From positions 744,001 to 808,000 of the forward strand of contig JAUICL010000002.1 in the NCBI GenBank assembly GCA_030427905.1: a stretch of 64,000 nucleotides of DNA, in the 5' to 3' direction. A model generated the notes under the pieces. The model worked only from the letters and a program-made list of their open reading frames with translations. It had not been told where the DNA came from and ran no database searches. Source of the stretch: Bacteroidia bacterium (GTDB lineage Bacteria; Bacteroidota; Bacteroidia; Flavobacteriales_D; Cryomorphaceae). Below are positions 1 to 8,757 of this stretch, piece by piece; the first letter of the stretch is position 1; each line of letters starts with the position of its first letter. Position numbers and translations under genes: made by a program.

Positions 1-1
1 C

Positions 2-457
2 GGGATGATCAGCGGATACATTGATGCCACTGTTATGCCTAATGATCTATTCTTTGGTATGGATTGCGACATCATGATACCAGCGGCTCTTGGGAACCAA
101 ATAACTGCTGACAATGCAGACAGCATTAAAGCTATGGTGGTGGCCGAAGGAGCTAACGGCCCAGTAGATGTGCCTGCCAACGATATTCTGATCGCAAAGA
201 ATATCGATATCATCCCCGACATATTTTGCAACTCAGGAGGGGTGATCGCGAGCTATTTCGAGTGGCTCCAAAACCGTAACGGCGAACTCTGGGATCTTCA
301 AGAAGTGCTCGAAAAGCTTGAAATTAAAATGAACAACTCATTCAAACGAATGCTGGATGCTGCAGAAAAATACAATACGGATTGGCGCACTGCAGCCTTT
401 ATTGAAGCAATAGCACGTGTGGAGCAAGCCTATCTACAAAGGGGTATTTTTCCATGA
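2..457 (+). CDS. Glu/Leu/Phe/Val dehydrogenase family, C-terminal part (glutamate dehydrogenase-like)
   Basis: This is the 3' end of a gene whose start lies before the window. About 151 residues of the C-terminal NAD(P)-binding half are present. Family-typical strings are visible: IPAALGNQIT, VAEGANGPVDVPA, and NSGGVIASYFEWLQN near the cofactor and subunit-interface region. The family interconverts an amino acid (usually glutamate) and its 2-oxoacid with ammonia and NAD(P)H in the cytoplasm. It is followed after 14 bp by the transhydrogenase genes, so a link between NADPH supply and amino-acid metabolism is plausible but inferred. The substrate cannot be decided from this fragment. Confidence 0.87.
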   Translation, partial: GMISGYIDATVMPNDLFFGMDCDIMIPAALGNQITADNADSIKAMVVAEGANGPVDVPANDILIAKNIDIIPDIFCNSGGVIASYFEWLQNRNGELWDLQEVLEKLEIKMNNSFKRMLDAAEKYNTDWRTAAFIEAIARVEQAYLQRGIFP

Positions 458-471
458 TAAAGCAGAATTGA

Positions 472-1575
472 ATGAAGACCATTGGAGTTTTAAAGGAAGT
501 AAGCGATGACAAGCGCGTTTGCCTATTGCCCGAAGCGGTAGAAAAGCTCATCAAGATGGGCCTGGAAGTGATAGTCGAAGAAAATGCTGCTTCGGGACTG
601 GGTATCGGCGACGAAGCATACACTTCAGCAGGAGCAACCTGCTCTACAGCTGAGAATGTATTTGATAACTCAGATCTGATTTGCTCTATCGGGCATAGAT
701 ATGATGGCGATGAACTCCCCGAGCCAATTGCGTTCCTAGGGATATTCAACCCATTATATTTCACTGGCGATATTGCCATATACGGACAGCATGCTTCAGC
801 ATATTCATTAGATCTCCTTCCTCGAACAACCATCGCACAAAGCATGGACGTTTTGTCGAGCATGGCATCGCTCTCGGGCTACAAGGCCGTGATGTTGGCT
901 TCGAACTATTTCATCAGTAGTTTTCCCATGTTTACGACAGCTGCTGGCACCTTAAAACCAGCTAAGGTATTGGTGTTGGGGGCTGGTGTAGCCGGTCTCC
1001 AGGCTATTGCCACAGCCAAGCGTCTTGGAGCTGCGGTCGAAGCATTTGATGTAAGGTCGTCGGCAGGTGAAGAAGTGCGGAGCCTTGGAGCTCGCTTTAT
1101 CGAAGTAGATGGTGCTATGGAATCTACGAATGCTGGTGGGTATGCCATTGAGCAAACCACGGACTTCAAAGAAAAGCAACAAGCATTAATCAACAAGCAT
1201 GCAATAGACGCAGATATAATCATTTGTACGGCCAATATTCCCGGTAGGCAGGCTCCTATCCTACTCCGCTCAAACACGATTGACCAAATGAAACCGGGCA
1301 GCGTGATAGTAGATCTGGCCAGTGAGCAAGGTGGGAACTGCGAGCTGACTAAAGATGGTCGCTCTATCTTGCAAAATGGCATCACAATCCTTGGTTTTAC
1401 TCACCTCTCGAAAACGGTACCAATGGCCGCTTCCAAACTGTTATCAAACAACTACTTGAATTTTATCAAATCGTTTGTCAACGATCCTGAATCAGACCTA
1501 GTCAAATCGACATTGGTAATAAAAAACGGAGAAATAGTCCATCCTAAACTTATCGAGATGCACTCGACAATCTGA
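472..1575 (+). CDS. pntAA: NAD(P) transhydrogenase subunit alpha, soluble domain I
   Basis: The 367-residue protein has the alanine dehydrogenase/PNT N-terminal domain followed by a Rossmann fold. The dinucleotide-binding loop VLGAGVAGLQAIATAKRLGA begins near residue 167, followed by AFDVRSSAGEEVRSLGA. It lacks membrane segments, so it corresponds to the NAD(H)-binding domain I of the three-polypeptide form of transhydrogenase. The complex uses the proton gradient to move hydride from NADH to NADP. It lies directly before the other two subunit genes, with 5 bp to the next start, and is presumably co-transcribed with them. Confidence 0.95.
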   Translation: MKTIGVLKEVSDDKRVCLLPEAVEKLIKMGLEVIVEENAASGLGIGDEAYTSAGATCSTAENVFDNSDLICSIGHRYDGDELPEPIAFLGIFNPLYFTGDIAIYGQHASAYSLDLLPRTTIAQSMDVLSSMASLSGYKAVMLASNYFISSFPMFTTAAGTLKPAKVLVLGAGVAGLQAIATAKRLGAAVEAFDVRSSAGEEVRSLGARFIEVDGAMESTNAGGYAIEQTTDFKEKQQALINKHAIDADIIICTANIPGRQAPILLRSNTIDQMKPGSVIVDLASEQGGNCELTKDGRSILQNGITILGFTHLSKTVPMAASKLLSNNYLNFIKSFVNDPESDLVKSTLVIKNGEIVHPKLIEMHSTI

Positions 1576-1580
1576 CAATT

Positions 1581-1877
1581 ATGAACTTTATTCTAGAGAA
1601 TTTAAGTGAAGTATACTTCATATGCTTTTGCATACTCATTGGGGTTGAAGTTATCGCCAATGTGCCGGCCATTCTTCACACCCCACTGATGTCAGGGGCC
1701 AACGCCATAAGCGGAATTATTGCCGTTGGAGCCATTATTCTATTGCTTCAAACCCCACCTACCGATTATCTCAACCTCGCTCTTGGTAGCCTGGCTTTAC
1801 TATTGGGAACTACCAATGTGGCTGGTGGATTTTTTGTTACCCACCGCATGCTTGCCATGTTCAATTCCAAAAAATAG
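1581..1877 (+). CDS. pntAB: NAD(P) transhydrogenase subunit alpha part 2, membrane domain
   Basis: This 98-residue protein consists of about three hydrophobic helices (EVYFICFCILIGVEVIANV, the alanine/glycine/isoleucine-rich middle, and the LALGSLALLLGTTNVAGGFF segment). The TTNVAGGFFVTHRML region is typical of the transhydrogenase alpha-2 subunit, where the domain ends VTdRML. It contributes part of the membrane proton channel. The gene starts 5 bp after pntAA and ends 2 bp before pntB, so translation is probably coupled. Confidence 0.94.
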   Translation: MNFILENLSEVYFICFCILIGVEVIANVPAILHTPLMSGANAISGIIAVGAIILLLQTPPTDYLNLALGSLALLLGTTNVAGGFFVTHRMLAMFNSKK

Positions 1878-1879
1878 CC

Positions 1880-3265
1880 ATGCTCGCCGTTCTCGAAACC
1901 ACGTATTTTCTATCCATTCTATCTTTTCTCGGTGGCCTTAAATTCTTGAGTAGTCCGAAGCGGGCCAAGCTTGGAAACACGCTCGCCGCCGCAGGGATGG
2001 TTCTCGCCTTAGTGGCAAGTATTGTCGCATTCAGTGCAGATGCACTTCCAAGACTCAACTTAATTCTCATCGCATCGATGCTCGTCTTAGGGACATTCTT
2101 GGGCCGGATCATGTCCCAGAAAGTAGAAATGACGAAAATGCCACAATTGGTATCATTTTTCAATGCTACCGGTGGCGCCTGCGCCATGTTAATCGGTGTG
2201 GTAGAAGCAAACCAAGGAACAGGACTCACATGGGTTCAAGAAAGTGTTCTATTGATCGGGTCGGCTACTGGAGCCATTGCTGCATCTGGAAGCATTATCG
2301 CCTTGCGCAAGCTTTCTGGCAAGTTGAAAGACCGACGGTCTATAGGGCTACAGGTTCTGTCTAAATTATTCGTTTTGTCACTGATTGCCCTCGTGGTTCT
2401 GATCCCTCTCGATGTGATAGGTTTAAGTTTCTTTCAGGGGACTCTGATCGTTGTTGGAATCGCTCTGGTATACGGTGTTTTATTCGTATTGCCAATCGGT
2501 GGTGCTGATATGCCCGTGGTTATCTCTCTTTTGAATGCGGTAACGGGTATCGCAACAGCGCTGGCTGGGGCCCTGTACAACAACAAAGTCATGTTGGCTG
2601 GGGGGATCATTGTTGGTGCGGCTGGAATCATACTTACTATCATGATGTGTAGAGCTATGAACCGATCTTTGCTGAAGGTTCTCACAGGCTCGTTTAATGT
2701 AGGGAGTGGAACAAAGAACGATTCTCGTGAGCAGAACATTATTCAAACCAATGTATCTGAAACAGCGCTTCAACTCACCCACGCTACACGCATAGCCATC
2801 ATTCCGGGTTACGGTTTGGCAGTAGCACAAGCCCAACACCTTTGCAAGCAGCTAGAAAAGCTCCTTCACCAGCGTGGTACTGTAGTACACTATATCATCC
2901 ACCCTGTAGCTGGTCGAATGCCAGGCCATATGAATGTGCTTTTGGCCGAAGCCAATATCGACTATGAATTGCTCAAAGAGATGGACGAGGTAAACGATGA
3001 AATGAGCACTTACGATATGGCTTTGGTAATCGGTGCAAATGATGTAGTAAACCCAGCCGCTGAAGAAGACGACGATAGCCCTATATACGGGATGCCGATT
3101 ATCAGAGCGCACGAATGCTCCAGCACGGTTGTGTTCAAACGCGGCATGAGCAAAGGATATGCCGGTGTTCCAAACAAACTCTTTGAACACAAGGGCTGCA
3201 AACTCTTGTTTGGCGATGCTAAAACGAGTCTACAAGAAATTATTAATGAACTGAAATTGGTTTAA
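1880..3265 (+). CDS. pntB: NAD(P) transhydrogenase subunit beta
   Basis: The 461-residue protein has roughly eight or nine membrane helices over its first 260 residues, then a soluble NADP(H)-binding domain III. Domain III is marked by IIPGYGLAVAQAQH near residue 306, VAGRMPGHMNVLLAEA, and VIGANDVVNPAAEEDD, all strongly conserved in PntB. It completes the proton-translocating transhydrogenase with the two preceding genes. Only 1 bp separates it from the next gene, so the operon probably continues. Nothing looks truncated. Confidence 0.96.
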   Translation: MLAVLETTYFLSILSFLGGLKFLSSPKRAKLGNTLAAAGMVLALVASIVAFSADALPRLNLILIASMLVLGTFLGRIMSQKVEMTKMPQLVSFFNATGGACAMLIGVVEANQGTGLTWVQESVLLIGSATGAIAASGSIIALRKLSGKLKDRRSIGLQVLSKLFVLSLIALVVLIPLDVIGLSFFQGTLIVVGIALVYGVLFVLPIGGADMPVVISLLNAVTGIATALAGALYNNKVMLAGGIIVGAAGIILTIMMCRAMNRSLLKVLTGSFNVGSGTKNDSREQNIIQTNVSETALQLTHATRIAIIPGYGLAVAQAQHLCKQLEKLLHQRGTVVHYIIHPVAGRMPGHMNVLLAEANIDYELLKEMDEVNDEMSTYDMALVIGANDVVNPAAEEDDDSPIYGMPIIRAHECSSTVVFKRGMSKGYAGVPNKLFEHKGCKLLFGDAKTSLQEIINELKLV

Positions 3266-3266
3266 A

Positions 3267-3662
3267 ATGAAGTACGGGAAACTGATTTTCACCAAACGAG
3301 ATCACGATCTACTTCGGTTGATTTTGATCAACTGGAATATTTCAACACCTTACAACGAGGCCAACTACCACTTGCTGCTAGATGAGCTCAAAGACGCTCA
3401 GATCGTTGATGAGCGGGATATGCCAGCAGATATTGTCAAGTTTCAATCTTATGTAGATGTCGAAACTCCATTTGGCCTGCTGGAAAATTACGAGTTGGTT
3501 GTTCCCGCCCGACGAGATCCACAAAACAAAAAGCTTTCGATACTTTCACCACTAGGGTCTGCTATTATTGGCTACGCCGAAAGTGATGAGATATCTTGGA
3601 ACTTTCCAGCGGGTAAGCAAATCATTAAAATAAAGAAGGTTAAGAACGAAGTCTTGGTATAA
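3267..3662 (+). CDS. GreA/GreB C-terminal (Rnk-like) family protein
   Basis: The 131-residue protein resembles nucleoside diphosphate kinase regulator Rnk and the C-terminal FKBP-like half of Gre transcript-cleavage factors. The supporting strings are the NYHLLLDELKDAQIVDE helix near the N terminus and the later SILSPLGSAIIGYAESDEISW, which matches the S.lSPlGrALlGl.vGD.i.w pattern. Such proteins bind RNA polymerase near the secondary channel. It lacks the long N-terminal coiled coil with acidic tip of GreA, so transcript cleavage is unlikely. It sits 1 bp after pntB, which suggests co-transcription, but no functional link is known to me. Confidence 0.75.
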   Translation: MKYGKLIFTKRDHDLLRLILINWNISTPYNEANYHLLLDELKDAQIVDERDMPADIVKFQSYVDVETPFGLLENYELVVPARRDPQNKKLSILSPLGSAIIGYAESDEISWNFPAGKQIIKIKKVKNEVLV

Positions 3663-3690
3663 CAAGAGATTTTTCTTTATTACCTATACC

Positions 3691-4989
3691 ATGACGAAAA
3701 GCAAAATCATTACACCTTTCCACAACTTCGTCAAAATCGAAGGTTTTGGTGGGATACTTCTTTTTATCTCGACGATACTCGCATTGGCTTGGGCCAATTC
3801 GCCTTATGCGCATTACTACACCGAATTGTGGCAACTAGAATTTGGTTTCACTCTAGTTGACTTCACCTTAAAAAAGCCCTTGATTTTGTGGATCAACGAT
3901 GGGCTCATGGGTATTTTCTTCTTTTTGATTGGCCTAGAGATAAAAAGGGAGTTTTTAATTGGTGAGCTTAATTCATTGCGAAAGATTTCCTTTCCCATTT
4001 TTGGGGCATTAGGCGGCATGCTCGTACCAGTTTTGTTTTTCTTTTTCTTGAATCAGAATGATGCTACTTCTGGCGGCTGGGGAATCCCAATGGCCACCGA
4101 CATCGCCTTTTCCCTTGCCATACTCAATATATTAGGAGATCGCGTTCCATTAAGTTTGAAGCTGTTTCTAACAGCCTTTGCCATAGTCGATGACATCGGG
4201 GCCGTCTTGGTTATCGCTGTGTTTTATAGCAGCTCGATTAAAATTGGGCTGATTGGCGCTGCCTTAGCCCTACTCGTCATTTCTTACACCCTTTCATTTC
4301 GCGGCTACTATTCGCGCTATTTGACCTTGACTATAGGGGCAGTGGTGTGGCTCCTTTTCTTGAAATCGGGAATTCATCCAACTATTGCAGGAATCCTCAT
4401 GGCCTTTGCAATCCCCGTACGGCAAAAAATTTACACAGCCGATTTCATCAACAATCTTACCGAGATAACCGACAAAATAAAGGTGAGCGCCGTCTCAAGA
4501 GACCCCATACTCACGCGCGAGCAAATTGAACATGTTGATGAACTCGAGACGTGGACTGAAAAGTTTCAATCCCCTCTGCAGCATTTGGAGCACGCTTTAC
4601 ACGGATGGGTCGCATATATCATACTTCCCATTTTCGCATTTGCCAATGCTGGGGTGGCTTTCACCAACAGCGGAAACTTAGACTACACGCTGATTACAAA
4701 CATTGCCATCTGTCTCGTTGTAGGTAATAGCATTGGGATCACCGCCGTGATCACCCTGGCGAAAAAGCTGCGAATCATCGATATGCCGTCGGATATAACA
4801 AATAGACACTTACTTGGGGTTGCATTCTTGGCTGGAGTTGGTTTTACCATGGCTATCTTCATTGCTAGCCTAGCTTTTGCAGATCGCCCTGATTTGATCG
4901 ACTCAGCTAAAATCGGCGTTCTGCTTGGATCTTTTGTCTCAGCAGTGCTGGGATACCTTACTCTTCGCTTAACAAAACGAGTGCCTTAA
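3691..4989 (+). CDS. nhaA: Na+/H+ antiporter NhaA
   Basis: The 432-residue protein is a multi-pass inner-membrane antiporter. Diagnostic strings are ILWINDGLMGIFFFLIGLEIKRE near residue 65, GWGIPMATDIAFSLAIL, and AFAIVDDIGAVLVIA, where Asp167 and Asp168 are the paired ion-binding aspartates of the family. A central hydrophilic loop (residues 255-300) and the C-terminal GVGFTMAIFIASLAF helix follow. It exports sodium in exchange for protons, which fits a saline habitat. It begins 28 bp after the Rnk-like gene and may share its transcript. Confidence 0.95.
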   Translation: MTKSKIITPFHNFVKIEGFGGILLFISTILALAWANSPYAHYYTELWQLEFGFTLVDFTLKKPLILWINDGLMGIFFFLIGLEIKREFLIGELNSLRKISFPIFGALGGMLVPVLFFFFLNQNDATSGGWGIPMATDIAFSLAILNILGDRVPLSLKLFLTAFAIVDDIGAVLVIAVFYSSSIKIGLIGAALALLVISYTLSFRGYYSRYLTLTIGAVVWLLFLKSGIHPTIAGILMAFAIPVRQKIYTADFINNLTEITDKIKVSAVSRDPILTREQIEHVDELETWTEKFQSPLQHLEHALHGWVAYIILPIFAFANAGVAFTNSGNLDYTLITNIAICLVVGNSIGITAVITLAKKLRIIDMPSDITNRHLLGVAFLAGVGFTMAIFIASLAFADRPDLIDSAKIGVLLGSFVSAVLGYLTLRLTKRVP

Positions 4990-5021
4990 CAGTAGTTTCG
5001 AAACACCTTTTCAAAAAGCGA

Positions 5022-5627
5022 TCAATTCAAGTGAAACTCTTCTCTTCTTGCCGTTTTTTGAACAGTGGTATTTGACACCACCAAGACCTGAACAATGATC
5101 AGAAGAATGACAAGTACCGCCGTTTCTAAGTAAAAACTCAACTCTTGGCTCCCTTTGGCTTGCTCGATGATCACCATTTGCTTTTGGGCTTCTTCCATTT
5201 GAATTTCTTCGAGCCTTTTTAGTTTCTGTTTCAAATGAATGAGCTTAGCATCATCGAGAGTGGTTTCCGGAAGTTGTATCAGCTCGCTCAAGCTGCCTGC
5301 AAAAGAATGAAATACTTGATCTTCTTCTTCGGTTAATACCGTGCGCTCATACTTTTCGCCTAGGTCGAGCAGCTCAACCGATATATTGTTCTTGACATTC
5401 TGGTTAAACTGTCCTTCGTTCAACATTTCTAGACGAGCGAGAATATTGCTGTAGGAGAAAATGAGATCCTGAACCATCAAGCGATCCTCGTAAATTGACT
5501 TTACCGACTGGGCCACTTCGGCTGATAGCGATTTTAGGCGGTAATTACTAAAAAAAACAATCCCGCAAAGAAGTAATAGAGTAATAGACGCCTTGGTTTT
5601 ATTCTTGACACTAAATGCCCAATTCAT
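5022..5627 (-). CDS. Orphan four-helix-bundle (4HB_MCP-like) sensor protein
   Basis: The protein starts best at the ATG at 5627 (MNWAFSVKNKTKASIT), giving about 201 residues; a longer reading adds 21 residues that do not look coding. It has a first membrane helix (ITLLLLCGIVFFSNYRLKSL), a long helical periplasmic region of about 120 residues, and a second membrane helix (TAVLVILLIIVQVLVV) close to the C terminus. This matches the ligand-binding half of chemoreceptors (4HB_MCP), but there is no HAMP or signalling domain. Such truncated receptors occur in Bacteroidota; partner and ligand are unknown. It is divergent from the TauE-like gene. Confidence 0.65.
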   Translation of the reverse strand: MNWAFSVKNKTKASITLLLLCGIVFFSNYRLKSLSAEVAQSVKSIYEDRLMVQDLIFSYSNILARLEMLNEGQFNQNVKNNISVELLDLGEKYERTVLTEEEDQVFHSFAGSLSELIQLPETTLDDAKLIHLKQKLKRLEEIQMEEAQKQMVIIEQAKGSQELSFYLETAVLVILLIIVQVLVVSNTTVQKTARREEFHLN

Positions 5628-5786
5628 AAGCTTATAGATAGAAGAACACAAACATAAGCTAGTTTCTCTGTAATCCAATAGTAGATGCAAGGAAGGTAAA
5701 CGCTTGGCTTGAAATCACAGAGTAGTCATTCCCAATTAAGATAAAAAATCACGTCCTTGTACTTAAACTGTGACTGCCCCAAACTG

Positions 5787-6515
5787 ATGAGAAATATCGA
5801 TATCATGTTCCTGCTTCTTGCCCTGATCGCAGAGATTATTGGAACGATTGGTGGTTTTGGATCTTCAGTTTTCTTTGTTCCAATTGCCAATTTTTACTTT
5901 GACTTTCATACGGTGCTTGGGCTTACGGCCCTCTTTCACCTTTCGAGCAATCTCAGCAAAGTATTTTTGTTTAAACAGGGGCTCAACAAGCGTTTGCTAC
6001 TCTATATTGGCGCTCCTTCGGTAGCCTTTGTGATTATTGGTGGGTATGCTTCTAAATTCGTCAACACGTATTACCTCGAAGTGTTTTTAGGCTTTTTCCT
6101 GGTTATTTTGAGTCTGGTGTTTATCGTTCGGCGCGATGCGATCATTTCACCATCAAACAAGAATGCCATGATCGGTGGTACGCTTTCGGGATTTTCTGCG
6201 GGACTACTTGGTACTGGTGGTGCTATACGCGGCTTGACAATGGCAGCTTTCAATCTTGAAAAGAGTGTTTTTATCGCTACATCTGCATTCATCGATTTTC
6301 TGATCGACTTTTCGCGCTCCGTGGTATACTACCAGAATGGTTACATTCATGAAGAGTCGATCAAGTATGTCCCATTTTTGTTCATCATAGGCCTGGTAGG
6401 CTCCTACATTGGTAAGCGAATCTTGGCCTTTATCCCCCACTCTCGGTTCAGAAAACTATCTCTATACCTCGTACTCCTAATTGGGCTCATAACTTTAGCA
6501 CAAGTGTATTTATAA
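5787..6515 (+). CDS. TauE/SafE-family sulfite exporter-like membrane protein
   Basis: About 242 residues with seven to eight membrane helices. The N-terminal LIAEIIGTIGGFGSSVFFVP and the second-half repeat SGFSAGLLGTGGAIRGLTMA are the two internal G-rich motifs of the TauE/SafE (TSUP) family, which moves sulfur-containing anions such as sulfite or taurine-derived sulfonates. I chose the ATG at 5787 because it gives a compact N terminus before the first helix; the ATG at 5805 is also possible. Substrate is not evident, although a sulfurtransferase gene lies 1 kb downstream. Confidence 0.85.
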   Translation: MRNIDIMFLLLALIAEIIGTIGGFGSSVFFVPIANFYFDFHTVLGLTALFHLSSNLSKVFLFKQGLNKRLLLYIGAPSVAFVIIGGYASKFVNTYYLEVFLGFFLVILSLVFIVRRDAIISPSNKNAMIGGTLSGFSAGLLGTGGAIRGLTMAAFNLEKSVFIATSAFIDFLIDFSRSVVYYQNGYIHEESIKYVPFLFIIGLVGSYIGKRILAFIPHSRFRKLSLYLVLLIGLITLAQVYL

Positions 6516-6619
6516 GTGTCAAATACGTCTCTATTATTTTGAAATGTCTGCACTCACATTCGTTCTAACCTAATCAGTTCTCTATAGAATGGCTTAACTT
6601 CAGCATCCCAATTCGCGAT

Positions 6620-7504
6620 ATGAACCGACTCGAATTCTTAAGAACACTTTCCTTTTTGCCTATGATGTCAAGTGCGATGAATCTCTCAGCTCTTCAGAAA
6701 CTGAGCAATGAACTCGAAGCAACAGATAAAATGCCCGTGCTTTTTCTTGGTCACGGGAGTCCGATGAACGCCATTGAAGAAAACCAGTTTGTAAAAGGGT
6801 TTAGAGATCAGGGAAGTGCGATTCAAAAGCCTAAAGCCATTCTTTGCATATCGGCTCATTGGGAAACGAAAGGGACCTACGTCACAGCCATGGATATGCC
6901 CCGCACCATCCACGATTTTGGTGGATTTCCGCAAGCTCTCTTCGATGTGCAATATCCCGCACCGGGAAGCCCAGATCTGGCCAGAGAAGCGGCCAAACTC
7001 ATCACAAGTACCGATGTAGGTCTCGACGATAAATGGGGACTTGATCACGGGGCGTGGAGCGTGATCAAGCACATGTACCCCGACGCAGATGTACCTGTGA
7101 TTCAATTGAGTTTGGACTATACCAAACCGGCTTCGTACCACTTCCAGCTGGCGCAAGAACTTCAGGCACTTCGCTCCAAAGGTGTATTAATCATTGGAAG
7201 TGGAAACATGGTGCACAACCTGGGCATGGTGGCCTGGAACAAGCTCAATGCAGGGCCTTACGCCTACGACTGGGCCATCGAAGCAAATGATAAAATGAAA
7301 AGTTTTATCCTGAACGAGAACTTTCAGAGTTTGGTGGATTTTAAGAGACAAGGAAAAGCCTTTGATCTCGCCATTCCCACACCCGAGCACTACCTGCCAT
7401 TGATATACACTGTGGCGCTCAAAATGAAAGGTGATGAGACCATCATATTCAACGACGAACCCTTAGGCGGTTCACTTTCGATGACTTCGGTGAAATTCGG
7501 TTAA
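6620..7504 (+). CDS. DODA-type extradiol aromatic ring-opening dioxygenase (YgiD-like)
   Basis: The 294-residue protein belongs to the LigB/4,5-DOPA dioxygenase family. Expected metal-ligand regions are visible: FLGHGSPMNAIE near residue 42, CISAHWETKGTYVT, DHGAWSVIKHMYPDADVP, and IIGSGNMVHNLGM. The N-terminal 30 residues (NRLEFLRTLSFLPMMSSA) precede the domain and look like a weak export signal, as in many Bacteroidota homologues. Members open catechol-type rings using non-haem Fe(II) or Zn; the natural substrate is often unknown. The sulfurtransferase starts 17 bp downstream, so the two may be co-transcribed. Confidence 0.88.
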   Translation: MNRLEFLRTLSFLPMMSSAMNLSALQKLSNELEATDKMPVLFLGHGSPMNAIEENQFVKGFRDQGSAIQKPKAILCISAHWETKGTYVTAMDMPRTIHDFGGFPQALFDVQYPAPGSPDLAREAAKLITSTDVGLDDKWGLDHGAWSVIKHMYPDADVPVIQLSLDYTKPASYHFQLAQELQALRSKGVLIIGSGNMVHNLGMVAWNKLNAGPYAYDWAIEANDKMKSFILNENFQSLVDFKRQGKAFDLAIPTPEHYLPLIYTVALKMKGDETIIFNDEPLGGSLSMTSVKFG

Positions 7505-7521
7505 TTAGATCTCAATCCCCT

Positions 7522-8361
7522 ATGAAAAACGAACAACACACCCCTGATTTGGTCTCTGTGCAATGGCTTAAAGAGCATAAAAACGATGATAAGCTCTTGA
7601 TCTTAGATGCCCGCATGGCGAAAACGGTTGATGGAAAAAAATCAGCTTTTGAGAATAGGTACATTCCTGGAGCGGTTAAGGCTGATTTAGAAGGAAAATT
7701 CTCAGATAAGAGCAGTCCTTTTCCTAACACCTTTCCTTCTATCGATCAGTTTGCGGAAGAAGCCCAAAAACTTGGAATAAATCAAGACACACACATCGTG
7801 GTGTACGATGACCGAGGTGTTTACTCCAGCCCAAGGGTTTGGTGGCTCATTAAAACCATGGGGCTCGAAAAAGTGAGTGTGCTCGATGGTGGACTTCCAG
7901 CATGGATTGAAGCGGGATTTGACACCGAAGAGCGATTATCGGAGCCAAACCGAAAAGGTAACTTCATAGCGAGACTAAAGTCCGACGATGTGAAAATGTA
8001 CGAAGACGTGGTTTCTAACATCGAATCTCACGAGTTTGACATCGTTGATGCGCGCTCAAAAGGACGATTTGATGGGACAAGCCCAGAACCCCGGGCACAC
8101 TTGAAAAGTGGCCACATCCCCCACTCCTTCTGTATTCCATACAAGGAAGTACTGGAAAATGGCCGGTATAAATCAAAAGCAGAACTCACAGAAATTTTCG
8201 CCGAAGTGGCGCAAACAAATGCACCTTTGACTTTTAGCTGCGGATCTGGACTGACCGCATGCATTGTCCTGCTGGCTGCTAAGATTTCAGGGTTGACCAA
8301 TTTATCGGTCTACGACGGCTCGTGGACTGAATGGGCAGAGCGACAGGGATTAAAGATTTAA
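7522..8361 (+). CDS. sseA: Sulfurtransferase, 3-mercaptopyruvate type (two rhodanese domains)
   Basis: The 279-residue protein has two rhodanese domains. The first, inactive one covers roughly residues 8-130 (LLILDARMAK, VVYDDRGVYSSPRVWWLIKTMG); the second ends with the catalytic loop FSCGSGLTACIVLLA, with Cys240. The CGSGxTA loop is the form seen in 3-mercaptopyruvate sulfurtransferases rather than thiosulfate rhodaneses (CRxGx). It transfers sulfane sulfur to thiols or cyanide in the cytoplasm. It follows the extradiol dioxygenase gene closely and converges on the haemoglobin operon, with only 2 bp between stop codons. Confidence 0.93.
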   Translation: MKNEQHTPDLVSVQWLKEHKNDDKLLILDARMAKTVDGKKSAFENRYIPGAVKADLEGKFSDKSSPFPNTFPSIDQFAEEAQKLGINQDTHIVVYDDRGVYSSPRVWWLIKTMGLEKVSVLDGGLPAWIEAGFDTEERLSEPNRKGNFIARLKSDDVKMYEDVVSNIESHEFDIVDARSKGRFDGTSPEPRAHLKSGHIPHSFCIPYKEVLENGRYKSKAELTEIFAEVAQTNAPLTFSCGSGLTACIVLLAAKISGLTNLSVYDGSWTEWAERQGLKI

Positions 8362-8363
8362 GA

Positions 8364-8747
8364 CTACACCTCCCCCGTCACCTTAAACTGCATCAGTTGG
8401 GCGATTTGCTGGGCCCGCGATTTGGCTTCGTCTGCCTTAGGTCCCGTAAAGATTTCATCAACCGTTTCCTTCCATAGGCTTAGCCACCGCTCAAAGTGTT
8501 CGCCTTTCATCGGGCTTTTCTCGTGTAGAGCAAAATGCTTCACCATTGGGTTTCCGCGGTAGTTTCTCCCGCCCAGCAAAATCGATTCCCAGAAATCATA
8601 CATGATGGGCATGTGTTTTTCAAAATTGAGCTTAGCGACATCGGTAAAGAAGAACCCCATTTTTGGATCAATGGTGGCCTTTGCATAAAAGGAATCCACC
8701 AAATGCGCGATGTCTTCTTTACTTGAAATATCACACTTATCGGTCAT
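8364..8747 (-). CDS. Group III truncated haemoglobin
   Basis: The 127-residue protein is a 2-over-2 globin. The segments IDPKMGFFFTDVAKLNFEKH, MYDFWESILLGGRNYRGNPM and FALHEKSPMKGEHFERWL match the truncated haemoglobin III pattern, in which the histidine of the last-named region binds haem. Such globins bind oxygen or nitric oxide and are linked to microaerobic or nitrosative conditions. It is the last gene of a minus-strand run with a small membrane protein (10 bp upstream) and an NTF2-like protein, probably one operon. Confidence 0.9.
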   Translation of the reverse strand: MTDKCDISSKEDIAHLVDSFYAKATIDPKMGFFFTDVAKLNFEKHMPIMYDFWESILLGGRNYRGNPMVKHFALHEKSPMKGEHFERWLSLWKETVDEIFTGPKADEAKSRAQQIAQLMQFKVTGEV

Positions 8748-8757
8748 GGAGATCTGG

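Noticed and set aside
399-863. Minus-strand frame over the gdh/pntAA junction
   Set aside because: Antisense to two certain genes, with no recognisable motif.
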